A stretch of 64,000 nt of DNA from Flavobacterium sp. Its GTDB lineage: Bacteria > Bacteroidota > Bacteroidia > Flavobacteriales > Flavobacteriaceae. Below, piece after piece: positions 28,755 through 38,337 of this stretch. The translations under genes were made by a program, and so were the position numbers. Under the pieces are notes generated by a model. It made no database searches. It was not told the origin of the DNA and saw nothing but the letters and a program-made list of their open reading frames with translations. Where the stretch lies: NCBI GenBank assembly GCA_014377455.1, contig JACMPO010000063.1:62001-126000 (forward strand), written 5' to 3'. Position 1 is the stretch's first letter; every line of letters begins with the position of its first letter.

Positions 28755-29945
28755 TTAATTTTCAAAAAATCCAACCGTTCCGCCAACCCAATCTTTATCT
28801 TTATTGAATTTTACGCCAATCATTTCGCCACGACTCAATCGTACTAAATTGGTTACTAAAGTTGGTGATTTAGCGTCTTTTTTCCATACGGCAAGTAGTC
28901 GAACTTCGGCTTTTACTTTTCCGTCTGGCGATTTAATTACAGGTTTGTAGTTGACTTTTTTCTGTAAAATATATAAATCTTTTTCTTTTACAGCTTCAAT
29001 ATCTCCTGGTTTTACGTGAAATATTACTCCAGTTCCTGAGAATGAAAACAATGGTTTTAAAACATAATTTTCTAAATCGGTTGGAATTTCTTTTAAGTCA
29101 GATAGTAAAGTAGTTTCTATAAAGTACTTTCCTTTTAAGTAAGGTAAAATAAATTTACTAATCCTGAAAAACCAATTTGGATGACCAGCCCATTCTACAT
29201 CCAATTCGTCTGAAAAATCGAAGTACAATTTCAAATCGGTTAGCAAATCCAATTCGTCAAAAATGACACGATTGTAAATTCGCTTTATTAAAATTTCTTT
29301 TCCTTTAGTATTGTTGTAAAACAACTGATTTCCTTTTTTGATAATGTCATTAACACAAACGGTTTCAATTCCTAAATCACGTTTACAGTAATAAAAATCA
29401 ATTTTAGTATTTTGCTTTTCGGGTTCTATTTCCAATAAAACTACATTTTCTTTTGGATGATTATTGCAAATGGCTTCTTCTATAATTTGAAGATATTCTT
29501 CTTTAGAAAGTCCATTAAAAAACGGAGTTAAATCCGATAAAAACGGATAATACTTTTGAAATTTCTCTGCTAAATTATTTTGAAAATTATACAATGAAGG
29601 AAATCCTTGCACTTCAATTAACTTCGGAATTACCTTTCCGTCTTCTTCACAAATTCCGAAATCAATCGCTAAAAAAGTAGTGTGATTGTCTTCATTTGGA
29701 ACTTTTCTATTTAAATCTAATGCTTTGTTTGTCAATGCAATAAAATCATCTTTTTTGATGAAATCAATAACTTCTTGACTGGCTTCTAACAATTGATTTT
29801 TTAAATCATTCGGAATAAAAAAAGGCGTTTCACCAATTCTAAAAGTTACTTTATAATCAAAATCAGATGTGATATCGTTTATGAAATTTTCGTATTTTTC
29901 AGTAGTGAAATTTTCGTTGAATTGGGTTCTGTATTTTGGATTCAT
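28755..29945 (-). CDS. ATP-grasp-like amidoligase candidate
   Basis: FLAIDFGICEEDGKVIPKLIEVQGFPS, LKPLFSFSGTGVIFHV, KAEVRLLAVW; first of a co-directional ligase cluster. Confidence 0.65.
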   Translation of the reverse strand: MNPKYRTQFNENFTTEKYENFINDITSDFDYKVTFRIGETPFFIPNDLKNQLLEASQEVIDFIKKDDFIALTNKALDLNRKVPNEDNHTTFLAIDFGICEEDGKVIPKLIEVQGFPSLYNFQNNLAEKFQKYYPFLSDLTPFFNGLSKEEYLQIIEEAICNNHPKENVVLLEIEPEKQNTKIDFYYCKRDLGIETVCVNDIIKKGNQLFYNNTKGKEILIKRIYNRVIFDELDLLTDLKLYFDFSDELDVEWAGHPNWFFRISKFILPYLKGKYFIETTLLSDLKEIPTDLENYVLKPLFSFSGTGVIFHVKPGDIEAVKEKDLYILQKKVNYKPVIKSPDGKVKAEVRLLAVWKKDAKSPTLVTNLVRLSRGEMIGVKFNKDKDWVGGTVGFFEN

Positions 29946-30035
29946 TTTAGGTGTATTAAGATTTGAGTATTAAGAATTAAGACTAAAAATCAAGACCTTA
30001 TAAAAATCTTAATACTTGATACTAAAGTCTTGATA

Positions 30036-30866
30036 CTAATTTGACAAAGCTTTCTTATATTGCATTAAGTCATTAATTGCAATCCGCAAAAAATTGGGTA
30101 TAATCGTTTCGTTTGTTTTAAAGATTTTATCTTCGTCCAATAAATCTTCCAGCATATTTCTAAATTTCGTTCTGCCTTTCATGGCAATGATTTTCTTACG
30201 TTTTTCTTTATCTTTTAGGTTAGCTATAAAACTTAACGCATCGGCTTCAGGATGAAATTGTGTTCCTACAAAATAATCTGAAAAACGAACTGCCATAATC
30301 GCACGTTCATAATCGCCACGATGATTTCTAATTTTTTCTAATGATAAAATTTTGGCGCCTTTTTTCTTGAATATACTTAATCTGGGTTGCACTACTTGAT
30401 AATCACGACTGTCAATAGCGAAAAATGGATTTTGCAAACCATCAAAAATTGGGTCGTTCATTCCTTCTTCAGTTTTGTGCATCGACATTACCCCAAATGA
30501 AGTTGATTTTCGTTTCGTGATTTTAGCCAATCCGAAGTGGTTGCAAGCCATTTGAAACGAATGACAAATGAATAAAAGGTGTTTTTTAATTTTGTTTTCC
30601 TCGTTCCATCTGGACAATTCGTCAATGAAATTATAATATTTTATGTCCCATTTTCCGTCGCCTTCCAATGGATTTCCTGGTCCACCTGTGGAAATGTAAA
30701 TATCAAATTTTTCAATATTTGGAAATTCATTTTTCCCTCTAATATCAAATATCTGAAAAGTCACAATTTGGTTAAACCTATTTATAATATCAATGATACA
30801 ACGCATTCCTTGATTGGGTTCGCCATCGTACATATCTAAAATTGCTACTCGTATTTGGTTACTCAT
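30036..30866 (-). CDS. Class I glutamine amidotransferase-like protein
   Basis: DIYISTGGPGNP, LLFICHSFQMACNHFG (nucleophile Cys context), GTQFHPEAD (catalytic His/Glu). Confidence 0.85.
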   Translation of the reverse strand: MSNQIRVAILDMYDGEPNQGMRCIIDIINRFNQIVTFQIFDIRGKNEFPNIEKFDIYISTGGPGNPLEGDGKWDIKYYNFIDELSRWNEENKIKKHLLFICHSFQMACNHFGLAKITKRKSTSFGVMSMHKTEEGMNDPIFDGLQNPFFAIDSRDYQVVQPRLSIFKKKGAKILSLEKIRNHRGDYERAIMAVRFSDYFVGTQFHPEADALSFIANLKDKEKRKKIIAMKGRTKFRNMLEDLLDEDKIFKTNETIIPNFLRIAINDLMQYKKALSN

Positions 30867-31009
30867 TTTTTACAATTTGGTTAGGCAAAGATAACTTTTC
30901 AATATCAAAAAACAACTTCAATTTCTAAAGTCAATTTCAAAAGTCAATTTCAATTTCAATTTCAAAAATCAACAACAACTTTCAACTCGCAACTAGCAAC
31001 TAGCAACTT

Positions 31010-32119
31010 TTAAAGTCCTTTTGTGAATTCACTAGTGATTAAATCAACAACTTTTGTCAAATCATTCGTTTGGTCAAAAACTTTCAATTGTTTGTCGGCT
31101 CCAGTTCCTTCTCTTAGAATGGTTTGTACGTAATTTATTTGTTCCCGACTTCCCAATTCATCAACTACATCATCCACAAAATCAAGTAATTCCAGAATTA
31201 ATTCTTTTGTTTCTACTTCTCTCTGCAATCCAAAATCAATCATATTTCCTTCGATTCCGTAACGTGCCGCTCTGAATTTATTTTCTTTAATTAGCGCTAT
31301 TCGATACATATTGAAACTTGTATTGGAAATATTCAATTTGTATAATTTAGCCACAATTGCCTGAATAATAGCTACAATACACATCGCTTCGTCAACGGTC
31401 AAACTCATATCACAAATGCGAAATTCAATCGTATCATAAAACGGATGCAAACGCAAATCCCACCAAATTTTCTTCGGATTATCGATACAATTGGTTTTTA
31501 CTAATGTTTCTAAATAATTATCATACGAAGAAACCGAATCAAAATACTCTGGCAAACCAGTTCGTGGAAATTTATCAAAAACTTTGGTTCTGAACGATTT
31601 ATAACCCGTATTTCTTCCTTCCCAAAAAGGAGAATTGGACGATAAAGCAAAAATATGCGGTAAAAAATAACACGCCTGATTCATCAATTGCAAACCTTGT
31701 TCTCGGTTTTGAATTCCAACGTGGCAGTGCATACCAAAAATTAAATTGGAACGTGCTGCATCCTGTAATTCATTGACAATAGTATGATAACGTGGATCAT
31801 CAGTAATTGGCTGATCTTGCCATCTCGAAAACGGATGTGTTCCAGCACCACCAACAACCAAGCCTTGTTTGTCAGCAAGTTCTACAATTTTACTCCGTAA
31901 ATAACGAATTTCCTTACTTGCATCGTCAACATTCTGACAAATATTCGTACCAACTTCCACCACTGATTGGTGCATTTCGGCTTTAACTTGCTCGTTCAAA
32001 ATGATTTTTGCACCATCCACAATTTTTGACAAATGCGAACGCAAATCACGTGTTTGTGGGTCTATTATTTGATATTCCTCTTCTACACCTAACGTAAATA
32101 CAGGTAATTTTTTTGACAT
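31010..32119 (-). CDS. Carboxylate-amine ligase, glutamate-cysteine ligase type 2 (YbdK-like)
   Basis: MSKKLPVFTLGVEEEYQIIDPQTRDL..., GMHCHVGI, FRICDMSLTVDE. Listed ORF start (32158) reads through the 32136-32213 repeat, so start set to MSKK. Confidence 0.9.
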   Translation of the reverse strand: MSKKLPVFTLGVEEEYQIIDPQTRDLRSHLSKIVDGAKIILNEQVKAEMHQSVVEVGTNICQNVDDASKEIRYLRSKIVELADKQGLVVGGAGTHPFSRWQDQPITDDPRYHTIVNELQDAARSNLIFGMHCHVGIQNREQGLQLMNQACYFLPHIFALSSNSPFWEGRNTGYKSFRTKVFDKFPRTGLPEYFDSVSSYDNYLETLVKTNCIDNPKKIWWDLRLHPFYDTIEFRICDMSLTVDEAMCIVAIIQAIVAKLYKLNISNTSFNMYRIALIKENKFRAARYGIEGNMIDFGLQREVETKELILELLDFVDDVVDELGSREQINYVQTILREGTGADKQLKVFDQTNDLTKVVDLITSEFTKGL

Positions 32120-32135
32120 ATTTCTTTTTTTATAA

Positions 32136-32213
32136 GCTAATCCAGCTATTCGTTCCAATCTTTTTTTTTAAAGAAAAAAAGAAAAGGATTTCCACTACTA
32201 TCTGGGCTAGAGC
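32136..32213. repeat. Dispersed palindromic intergenic element, copy 2
   Basis: GCTAATCCAGCTATTCGTTCCAATCTTTTTTTTTAAAGAAAAAAAGAAAAGGATTTCCACTACTATCTGGGCTAGAGC; ends match reverse complement of 18858-18962. Confidence 0.85.
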
Positions 32214-32301
32214 TTTTCGTATTCAATTAACATTTTGAATAAATGAAACTAATTATTCATATTAAGGACTAATTCTGAAAACTGTGACTGAAAAATGCCA
32301 A

Positions 32302-33243
32302 CTATTTAGCCGCATTCTTAATAAAATCACCCCAAGTTAAATTCATTTTTTCTGGTTTTTGTTTTTTGGCTGCTGCAATTGCCATTTTTGCCGATGTTTC
32401 AACAACCCATTCAAAATTTTCTACGCCAACCGATGTCAGTTCAGCATCTGGAGCAGGATTTCCAAAATCTATAGCATACGGAATTCCGTCACGTACTGCA
32501 AACTCTACGGTATTAAAATCATAACCTAAACCTTTACAAAGTTTTAAAGTATAATCTTTTACAGTCGCTAATAATTTTTTATCAACTGCTGGACCATCAA
32601 TTACATACCTTAAATGATGCGGATTTCTTGGTTCATATTGCATAATTCTAACATCTTTGCAACCCAAACAATACACTCTAAAATATTCCGTAAAGACAAT
32701 TTCTTCTTGCAACATCATTACTAATTGTCCTGTTTCTCGGTGTTTTTCCCAAAATTCTTCTTTATTTTCTAGTCGGTAAACATTTTTCCAACCACCACCA
32801 GCATAAGGTTTCATGTATGCTGGAAAACCGATATAATCAAAAATCCCATCCCAATCCATAGGATATTTCAAGTTTCTAAAGGACTTTGAAGTAGTATCTG
32901 TTGGATGTTCTGCAGATGGTAAAATCACAGTATTCGGTAACGGAACGCCCAATGTATCTGCCAAAGCATTATTAAAAAACTTATCGTCCGCACTCCACCA
33001 AAACGGATTGTTGATAACATTGGTTCCTGTTAAAGCCGCATTTTTCAAAAAGGCACGATAAAACGGAACATCTTGCGAAATTCTATCAATAATTACAGCA
33101 TATTCGCCACCTTTATTTTGAATTACTTTATCAATCGAAACAGCTTCGGCAATAATATCTTTTTCACCTTTTGAATTTACTCTATCTATAAATGCTTGTG
33201 GATAAGTATCTTCCATTCCAAACAAAATTCCAATTTTCTTCAT
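32302..33243 (-). CDS. RimK/D-Ala-D-Ala ligase-like ATP-grasp protein
   Basis: MKKIGILFGMEDTYPQAFIDRVN; YMKPYAGGGWKNVYRL, EYFRVYCLG, FNTVEFAVRDGIPYAIDFGNPAPDAE ATP-grasp pattern; start moved from 33273 to MKKIG. Confidence 0.8.
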   Translation of the reverse strand: MKKIGILFGMEDTYPQAFIDRVNSKGEKDIIAEAVSIDKVIQNKGGEYAVIIDRISQDVPFYRAFLKNAALTGTNVINNPFWWSADDKFFNNALADTLGVPLPNTVILPSAEHPTDTTSKSFRNLKYPMDWDGIFDYIGFPAYMKPYAGGGWKNVYRLENKEEFWEKHRETGQLVMMLQEEIVFTEYFRVYCLGCKDVRIMQYEPRNPHHLRYVIDGPAVDKKLLATVKDYTLKLCKGLGYDFNTVEFAVRDGIPYAIDFGNPAPDAELTSVGVENFEWVVETSAKMAIAAAKKQKPEKMNLTWGDFIKNAAK

Positions 33244-33291
33244 TTTAATTGTAATTGCGAGTTTGCAAAGCAATCTCTGGTTATATAATTA

Positions 33292-34005
33292 TTAGTAAAA
33301 CTTAATTCGTGATAAATAATGCGGAAACATTTCCTTCCAAACGGGCCAGTCGTGTTCTCGATTTTGTCTAACATCAAACCAATGTGGTATTTGACGATCG
33401 TTTAAAACTTTATTTAATTTCAAATTTGCATCAAAGCAAATATCCCAATTGGATGTTCCAAGTACTATATCCATATTCCAAATTTCATGATCATTTAATC
33501 CATATAAATAATCTTCGGGTGAATTATAAAAGACATCATCATCATGATGGCCATCCATAAAACTTTTAATATTAAAAGCACCACTCATTGAAAAAACATG
33601 GCTTACAAAGCCAGGATGTCTGAAAGCAAAATTTATAGCATGATAGCCACCAAAACTGCAACCTGCTACAGCTACTTTACCAGAACTTGTATTGTTTTTT
33701 AAACGTTCGACTATTTCATGGCAAATAAATTTATCATACCATACATGATTTTGAATTCGGTGTACGGGATGAATTTTTTTATTATAAAAACTATCTTTAT
33801 CAATACTGTTTGGACAAAATATTTGAATTAATCCCTGCTCAATATACCATTTTGCACTTTCAATCAAACCTTGATCTTTATTTTCGTGATAACTTCCCAT
33901 TGAAGTAGGAAATAATATAACAGGATATCCCGCATGCCCAAAAACTAGCATTTCTATCTCTCGATTTAAATTAGGTGAGTACCATTTAAAATATTCTTCT
34001 TTCAT
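33292..34005 (-). CDS. Esterase family alpha/beta hydrolase
   Basis: VAVAGCSFGGYHAINFAFRHP nucleophile elbow (GCSFGG), H in REHDWPVWKEMFPHYL. Confidence 0.88.
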   Translation of the reverse strand: MKEEYFKWYSPNLNREIEMLVFGHAGYPVILFPTSMGSYHENKDQGLIESAKWYIEQGLIQIFCPNSIDKDSFYNKKIHPVHRIQNHVWYDKFICHEIVERLKNNTSSGKVAVAGCSFGGYHAINFAFRHPGFVSHVFSMSGAFNIKSFMDGHHDDDVFYNSPEDYLYGLNDHEIWNMDIVLGTSNWDICFDANLKLNKVLNDRQIPHWFDVRQNREHDWPVWKEMFPHYLSRIKFY

Positions 34006-34138
34006 TTTTTTTGATCCTAATACAACTTTTATAATTATAATTCTTTAATTTGATAAGTATAATATTATACGCGAAAATTAAATAACTTACTTTAACAATT
34101 ATACTAAAAAAAAGAATGTGAAAAATATAAAATTAGCA

Positions 34139-34159
34139 TAATCGTAATAATTACGATTA
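34139..34159. promoter_or_regulatory. Perfect 21-bp palindrome upstream of the ligase cluster
   Basis: TAATCGTAAT-A-ATTACGATTA in a ~320-bp AT-rich intergenic region. Confidence 0.5.
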
Positions 34160-34326
34160 AATGTTTTTTTACACCTATAATTTGCAAATAATATAAAAAA
34201 TGAATTAATAATAATCGCTGTATTTTTAAATTATCAATGAATTTAAAAAATTGAATGTTTTTTTTAAGTTACTGGCAGATATAGTTTTTCAACTTGACTA
34301 AATAAGATAGGAGTAAAGATAAAACT

Positions 34327-34722
34327 TTATTGAGATACTATTAACTGGACTTGACTTTTTAATCTTTCACAAATCATATTTAGCATTCTTTTATTTAAGT
34401 TAGAAGAGTTTTTAGCATAATCAAAATATTCTTCTACTGTAAAAAAACCTATAATTATTCCTTTCAAAATACTCCGAAATATTTCGTCTCGATGAATAGA
34501 ATGTTCAATATGAGCTAGTTTTTTATCGGGAGATAATGTAAAAAATATACTCTTTTGCTTTACAACATAATTAATATATACTTGAATCAGTAAATTATTT
34601 TGCAGTTTTATAATTGGTCTTAATGTTCTATTTTGAAACAATTCTTCACTAGATGATTCATTAGTTATTATTCCAATTGTTTCTCCACGTAAAGTTGCTA
34701 TAAAATTTTCGCGTTCTTCCAT
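34327..34722 (-). CDS. Hypothetical protein
   Basis: 131-aa ORF, co-directional neighbours, no recognised motif. Confidence 0.6.
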   Translation of the reverse strand: MEERENFIATLRGETIGIITNESSSEELFQNRTLRPIIKLQNNLLIQVYINYVVKQKSIFFTLSPDKKLAHIEHSIHRDEIFRSILKGIIIGFFTVEEYFDYAKNSSNLNKRMLNMICERLKSQVQLIVSQ

Positions 34723-34741
34723 TTTTTTTTAAAGATAAAAA

Positions 34742-34770
34742 AAAACCTCTGCAATTAAGCAGAGGTTAAA
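34742..34770 (-). terminator. Rho-independent terminator of the OmpA gene
   Basis: Minus strand AACCTCTGCttaattGCAGAGGTTTTTTTTT. Confidence 0.85.
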
Positions 34771-34799
34771 TATATTTTTTAAGAATAAGTTGTTAATTA

Positions 34800-36167
34800 T
34801 TATTTTTCAACTCTAAATGTTACTCTTCTTACTAATCTTCTAGCTGCGTCTGATCCAATTTCAACAGAAGAGTCTTCTCCTTTAGAAGCTATTGACAATC
34901 TTGATGGAGACACACCTGCTTTTATTAATGTCTTTTTAACATTTTCTGCTCTAGCAGTAGCTAAAACATTATTAGAATCGGTAGAACCTATTTCGTCTGC
35001 ATGACCAATGATTTCAACATTAGCGGTTGGATTATTTCTTAAATAAGTCAAGATAAAATCAATTCCTTCGGTAGATACATCAGTAGGTTGTGTTTTAGAC
35101 GTTTCAAAATAAGTTGAAACAAACCCTTCATTAATTAAACGTTTAATCATATCAACATTTGATTTCTCTGAAGTTTCTTTAGTTGATTTTTCTATATATC
35201 GCTCTAATTCGTCAGGAACACCATTTCGGTTAATGTCAACCATTTTACCTCTAGAATCTACTGCAACACCAGCTACCGAGTTATTTTCTTGATCTAAATA
35301 ATCTGGCACGCCATCTTTATCAGAATCATTCATTAGCGTTTCCATATCGCCAACTCTTTTGTTTAAAGCTTCAATTTCTTCATTGCGTTGATCAGCAATT
35401 TTTGCCCAATCTCCGTGCATTTTGCCATGACTTCCAAATGAAAAACTTAATCCTAATGATGTTGTGATTATTTGACCAGAAAGGTTATTTTTTGTATCAG
35501 AGTATGATCCGTCCCAGTTAAAATGTTGACGATAGTTCGTTAAATTACTAACATCTAAAAAAACAGCCAAATTTTTTGCTATTCTAAACTCTGGTGTAAT
35601 ACCTAATATTAAACCACCATTATATTCAGTTATTCCATAATTCTGATTGTGGGATTCAGGTTCTCCTAGTACTGGTGTATTAGCTGTTTGTGATTTCATT
35701 CCTTCAAAAACGACACCACCGTGAAAAAGAAAGTTAAATCTTCCGAAAGTATCTTCGGCACCTAAAAGTCTACTTGCATTTATAATTGCTTGAATTCCAA
35801 AACTGTAAACATCCATGTGAAATGGCAAACTTCCATTTCCTGGAATATTATTAATTTTATCGTATTGTAAGTTAGCCTTTAAACCAAATTTTGGTGTAAG
35901 CATGTGACGAATACCGATATTGTAATTATTTAATTGTGCATCTCCAAAAAATCTATTCGGATTACCTGAATAATAACCTTCTGAATATGGTCTAACACCT
36001 TTACTTTGTCCAACACTCAATTCAAGCGTCCATTTATTAATAGAGTCAAAACTAGCTTTGTTGTAAGAACGTTTTTTATCGCCATTGAAGTCAGCTTTTT
36101 GAATTTTTTGGGCAAACGAAAAATTAAATACTAAAACAAGTAAAAATGATAACGTAATTTTTTTCAT
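34800..36167 (-). CDS. OmpA family outer membrane protein
   Basis: Signal peptide MKKITLSFLLVLVFNFSFAQ, beta-barrel, thrombospondin type 3-like DSDKDGVPDYLD, C-terminal OmpA domain (EIIGHADEIGSTDSN). Confidence 0.92.
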   Translation of the reverse strand: MKKITLSFLLVLVFNFSFAQKIQKADFNGDKKRSYNKASFDSINKWTLELSVGQSKGVRPYSEGYYSGNPNRFFGDAQLNNYNIGIRHMLTPKFGLKANLQYDKINNIPGNGSLPFHMDVYSFGIQAIINASRLLGAEDTFGRFNFLFHGGVVFEGMKSQTANTPVLGEPESHNQNYGITEYNGGLILGITPEFRIAKNLAVFLDVSNLTNYRQHFNWDGSYSDTKNNLSGQIITTSLGLSFSFGSHGKMHGDWAKIADQRNEEIEALNKRVGDMETLMNDSDKDGVPDYLDQENNSVAGVAVDSRGKMVDINRNGVPDELERYIEKSTKETSEKSNVDMIKRLINEGFVSTYFETSKTQPTDVSTEGIDFILTYLRNNPTANVEIIGHADEIGSTDSNNVLATARAENVKKTLIKAGVSPSRLSIASKGEDSSVEIGSDAARRLVRRVTFRVEK

Positions 36168-36286
36168 AAATATTAAAATTAATTGAGGTAACAATTTGCA
36201 AATATATAAGTTTGTTGCTATCTGGCAAGCAATAAAGCAATAAAATTATTTTTCAAACGTTTTATTAACATCAAAAAGCTTAATTT

Positions 36287-36700
36287 ATGAGGATATCTAA
36301 AACTTTTCTTACAGTAGATATTGTGATATTCAATGATGTAGTATCATTCAAACAAATTTTATTGATAAAAAGAAAGCATGATCCTTACAAAGATTATTGG
36401 GCACTACCTGGAGGATTTGTAAATGAACATGAAGATTTAGAAGTTGCAGCTTTGAGAGAATTAAAAGAAGAAACAAATTTACATTTTTCTAGTTTAAAGC
36501 AACTTAAAGCATTTGGAAAGCCTTTTCGTGATCCAAGAAGCCATGTTGTAAGTATAGCTTTTGTAGGGTCTACTAACCAATATTTAGATATTAAAGCAGC
36601 TGATGACGCAAAGGAAATAGGATGGTTTTCAATTGATAATTTACCAAATATAGCTTTTGACCACCAAGAAATTATTAATTTTGCTCTTGGTAGTTTGTAA
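36287..36700 (+). CDS. NUDIX hydrolase
   Basis: Nudix box GGFVNEHEDLEVAALRELKEETNL. Confidence 0.95.
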   Translation: MRISKTFLTVDIVIFNDVVSFKQILLIKRKHDPYKDYWALPGGFVNEHEDLEVAALRELKEETNLHFSSLKQLKAFGKPFRDPRSHVVSIAFVGSTNQYLDIKAADDAKEIGWFSIDNLPNIAFDHQEIINFALGSL

Positions 36701-36710
36701 TTTTTTAATA

Positions 36711-37976
36711 TTAATTGGTACTAACAAAACCATTTTTATCAGTTGGGAGTTCAAAAATTTCTAAATCAAAATACGAAATGGAAGCTATAATATGATCAAA
36801 AATATCCGACATTATGTATTCATACTCTACAAAACGCTGGTCTTTTGAAAATGTATAAATCTCGAGTGGAATTCCTTGAGCAGTGGGTTGTAATTGCCTG
36901 CATAACAAAATCATTTCTTGGTTTAATTCAGGATAATTTTCAAGATAGTTTGTAATGTATTTTCTAAACAACCCGAAATTGGTCATGTTTCGACCATTAA
37001 TTTTTAACGATTTGTCTATTTTATGATTCGTATTGTATGCATCAATTTCTACCTGTCTTAACTCGATGTAAGTTGATATAAGTTGAATTTTTTTAAGATT
37101 ATTTAATTCCTCTTCATTTAAAAATCGAATGGTTTTGGCTTTTATCAATATATGTCTTTTGATACGTCTACCATAAGAATTTTGCATGCCACGCCAGTTT
37201 CTAAACGAATCTGAAATTAAGCTATAGGTAGGAATTGTAGTAGTTGTATTGTCAAAATTTCTAACTTTTACAGTTGCTAAATTTATTTCGATTACATCAC
37301 CATCTGCACCAAACTTGTCGAATGTTATCCAATCGCCAATACGAACCATATCATTTAAAGATACTTGAACGCTCGCGACAAATCCTAAAATTGTATCTCT
37401 AAATATTAAAATTATTACCGCAGACACAGCACCAAGAGTACCTAAAAGCGTGTTAGTCTTTATTGCGAAAATTTCCGAAATAATTATTATAATTCCAAAC
37501 AGCCACAGCACAATCATGATGACTTGTATGTAACTGTCAATGGGTTTGTCGCTGTATTTTGATTTTTCTTTTAAAAAATCTCTAATGGCTTTAAATATGC
37601 TCCTAACAATCCAAAGCACCAGTATTATAATATATATTTCAACTAGTTTTCCAAAGATTGTTTCCCAATACACAAAACTCTCTAATATTATGGGAACAGA
37701 TTTGTAAATAAATAAAAACGGTATTAAATGAGCAATGTATTTTGCAGTTTGATTTGAAACTAATAAATCGTCAAATCTAGTTTTAGTTTTTTTTGCAATT
37801 ACAGCCATTATTGTAACTAATACGAATCGGAATACTCCGTAAATACAATAGGCAAAAATTGTTAATATAATGATATTAAAAGTTAAACTAATGTAAGAAG
37901 CAGTATTGTCACCCAGATTAATCTTGCGCAATAAAGGATACAACCAATCAAATATTTTTTCTAAAAATTTATGCAT
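36711..37976 (-). CDS. MscS-type mechanosensitive ion channel family protein
   Basis: N-terminal TMs, LGTLGAVSAVIILIFRDTILGFVASVQVSLNDMVRIGDWI. Confidence 0.92.
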   Translation of the reverse strand: MHKFLEKIFDWLYPLLRKINLGDNTASYISLTFNIIILTIFAYCIYGVFRFVLVTIMAVIAKKTKTRFDDLLVSNQTAKYIAHLIPFLFIYKSVPIILESFVYWETIFGKLVEIYIIILVLWIVRSIFKAIRDFLKEKSKYSDKPIDSYIQVIMIVLWLFGIIIIISEIFAIKTNTLLGTLGAVSAVIILIFRDTILGFVASVQVSLNDMVRIGDWITFDKFGADGDVIEINLATVKVRNFDNTTTTIPTYSLISDSFRNWRGMQNSYGRRIKRHILIKAKTIRFLNEEELNNLKKIQLISTYIELRQVEIDAYNTNHKIDKSLKINGRNMTNFGLFRKYITNYLENYPELNQEMILLCRQLQPTAQGIPLEIYTFSKDQRFVEYEYIMSDIFDHIIASISYFDLEIFELPTDKNGFVSTN

Positions 37977-38253
37977 TTTTTAAATACTTTCGTTCGATAT
38001 AAAAAGTCCCAAACGGAATAAGCGAACCAGCCAAAACAATGGCAAATTCCTTCCCATTCCAGCTTTGATTTTCCTTAATCATAAAAGCCAAATATATATA
38101 GGAAATAAATAAAATACCATGTGTCATTCCTATTGGGAAAAGCAATGATTTATACAATTCGGGATTGGAATGTTTATTGAAAATCATGTTTACAAACAAG
38201 GCTAAATAAGAAACTCCTTCTGCTATGGCGACAAATTTGAAAATTTTATTCAT
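37969..38253 (-). CDS. DUF3817-type membrane protein
   Basis: FKFVAIAEGVSYLALFVNMIFN...GMTHGILFISYIYLA; start moved to MNKIFKF. Confidence 0.85.
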   Translation of the reverse strand: MNKIFKFVAIAEGVSYLALFVNMIFNKHSNPELYKSLLFPIGMTHGILFISYIYLAFMIKENQSWNGKEFAIVLAGSLIPFGTFYIERKYLKNA

Positions 38254-38337
38254 TACTATTTTTTTGCCAAAATTAAGTAATATCATTAACAATAAATCTA
38301 CAATTGGGATTACTTTTGCAATTAAGAATTTTATACA

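Noticed and set aside
32120-32158. N-terminal extension MERIAGLAYKKRN of the carboxylate-amine ligase
   Set aside because: Part of it is encoded by the dispersed repeat at 32136-32213; the family start is at MSKKLPVF.
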